Part shown: positions 63,943-64,000 of the stretch, in pieces
Numbering within the stretch: position 1 is the first letter of the stretch
Layout: each line of letters begins with the position of its first letter
Program-made: the position numbers and the translations under genes
The notes under the pieces: model-generated
The model's database searches: none
Seen by the model: the letters and a program-made list of their open reading frames with translations, nothing else
Told to the model about the DNA's origin: nothing
Assembly: GCA_028751875.1 (NCBI GenBank)
Contig: CM054140.1
Span: 24,626,635-24,690,634, forward strand
Length of the DNA: 64,000 bases
Direction: 5' to 3'
Origin: Rapana venosa
Taxonomy: Eukaryota; Mollusca; Gastropoda; Neogastropoda; Muricidae

Positions 63943-64000
63943 TGTATAATTTCGCCCGATATGGCCATCTTTGTGGTGTTTGTCTTCAGGGGCGCACTTG

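Overview
This is a eukaryotic, intron-rich, repeat-laden genomic window. Introns have GT-AG borders, coding exons are 29-294 bp, and microsatellites are very abundant: (CA)n, (GA)n, (TA)n, (GAA)n. Many tRNA-derived SINE copies are present. The repeat families and the two ordinary metazoan housekeeping-type genes suggest a lophotrochozoan, probably a mollusc and perhaps a gastropod. That taxonomic guess is inference; the sequence itself only shows that it is metazoan-like. There are no prokaryotic operons, CRISPR arrays or viral genes.

Layout. (1) 777-18557, minus strand: a complete 13-exon ANKRD13C-like gene. The exons sum to 1302 bp, giving a 433-residue protein with ankyrin repeats followed by the GPCR-chaperone-type domain. 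Its introns hold a 1.5 kb CA-rich tract, GA/CT tracts, a 365-bp tandem duplication and SINEs. (2) 18558-23916: intergenic, with two tRNA-headed SINEs of different families. (3) 23917-24951, plus strand: a single-exon, 344-residue GT31 (beta-1,3-galactosyltransferase family) protein. Several catalytic motifs have decayed and its only membrane segment is at the C terminus, so it is a probable pseudoenzyme. Poly(A) signals lie near 26.4-26.6 kb. (4) 27315-27998, minus: a 5'-truncated, frameshifted non-LTR retrotransposon fragment (RTE-like) flanked by a perfect 13-bp target-site duplication. (5) 36894-60136, minus: a complete 18-exon HECTD3 gene. The exons sum to 2514 bp, giving 837 residues with a DOC/APC10-like domain and a C-terminal HECT domain with catalytic Cys about residue 795. 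(6) 60438-61912, minus: a broken jockey-superfamily (CR1/L2-like) reverse transcriptase fragment about 0.3 kb upstream of the HECTD3 start codon. (7) 61.9-64 kb: a cluster of SINE copies and microsatellite.

The ANKRD13C-like and GT31 genes are divergent; GT31 and HECTD3 converge. Nothing suggests that the three genes act in one pathway. I worked out each gene model by joining exons at consensus splice sites. Both multi-exon genes give uninterrupted frames whose total length is divisible by three, and every junction restores the reading phase.

Most unusual points: the degenerate GT31 protein with a C-terminal anchor; two minisatellites in HECTD3 that have amplified splice junctions (the exon 5 donor, 86-bp unit, and the exon 12 acceptor, 49-bp unit); a strong in-frame alternative donor inside ANKRD13C exon 7 next to 1.5 kb of CA repeat; an 83-nt perfect-arm palindrome inside a 32-bp satellite; and a SINE whose head appears to fuse a tRNA-like part with a 5S-rRNA-like part.
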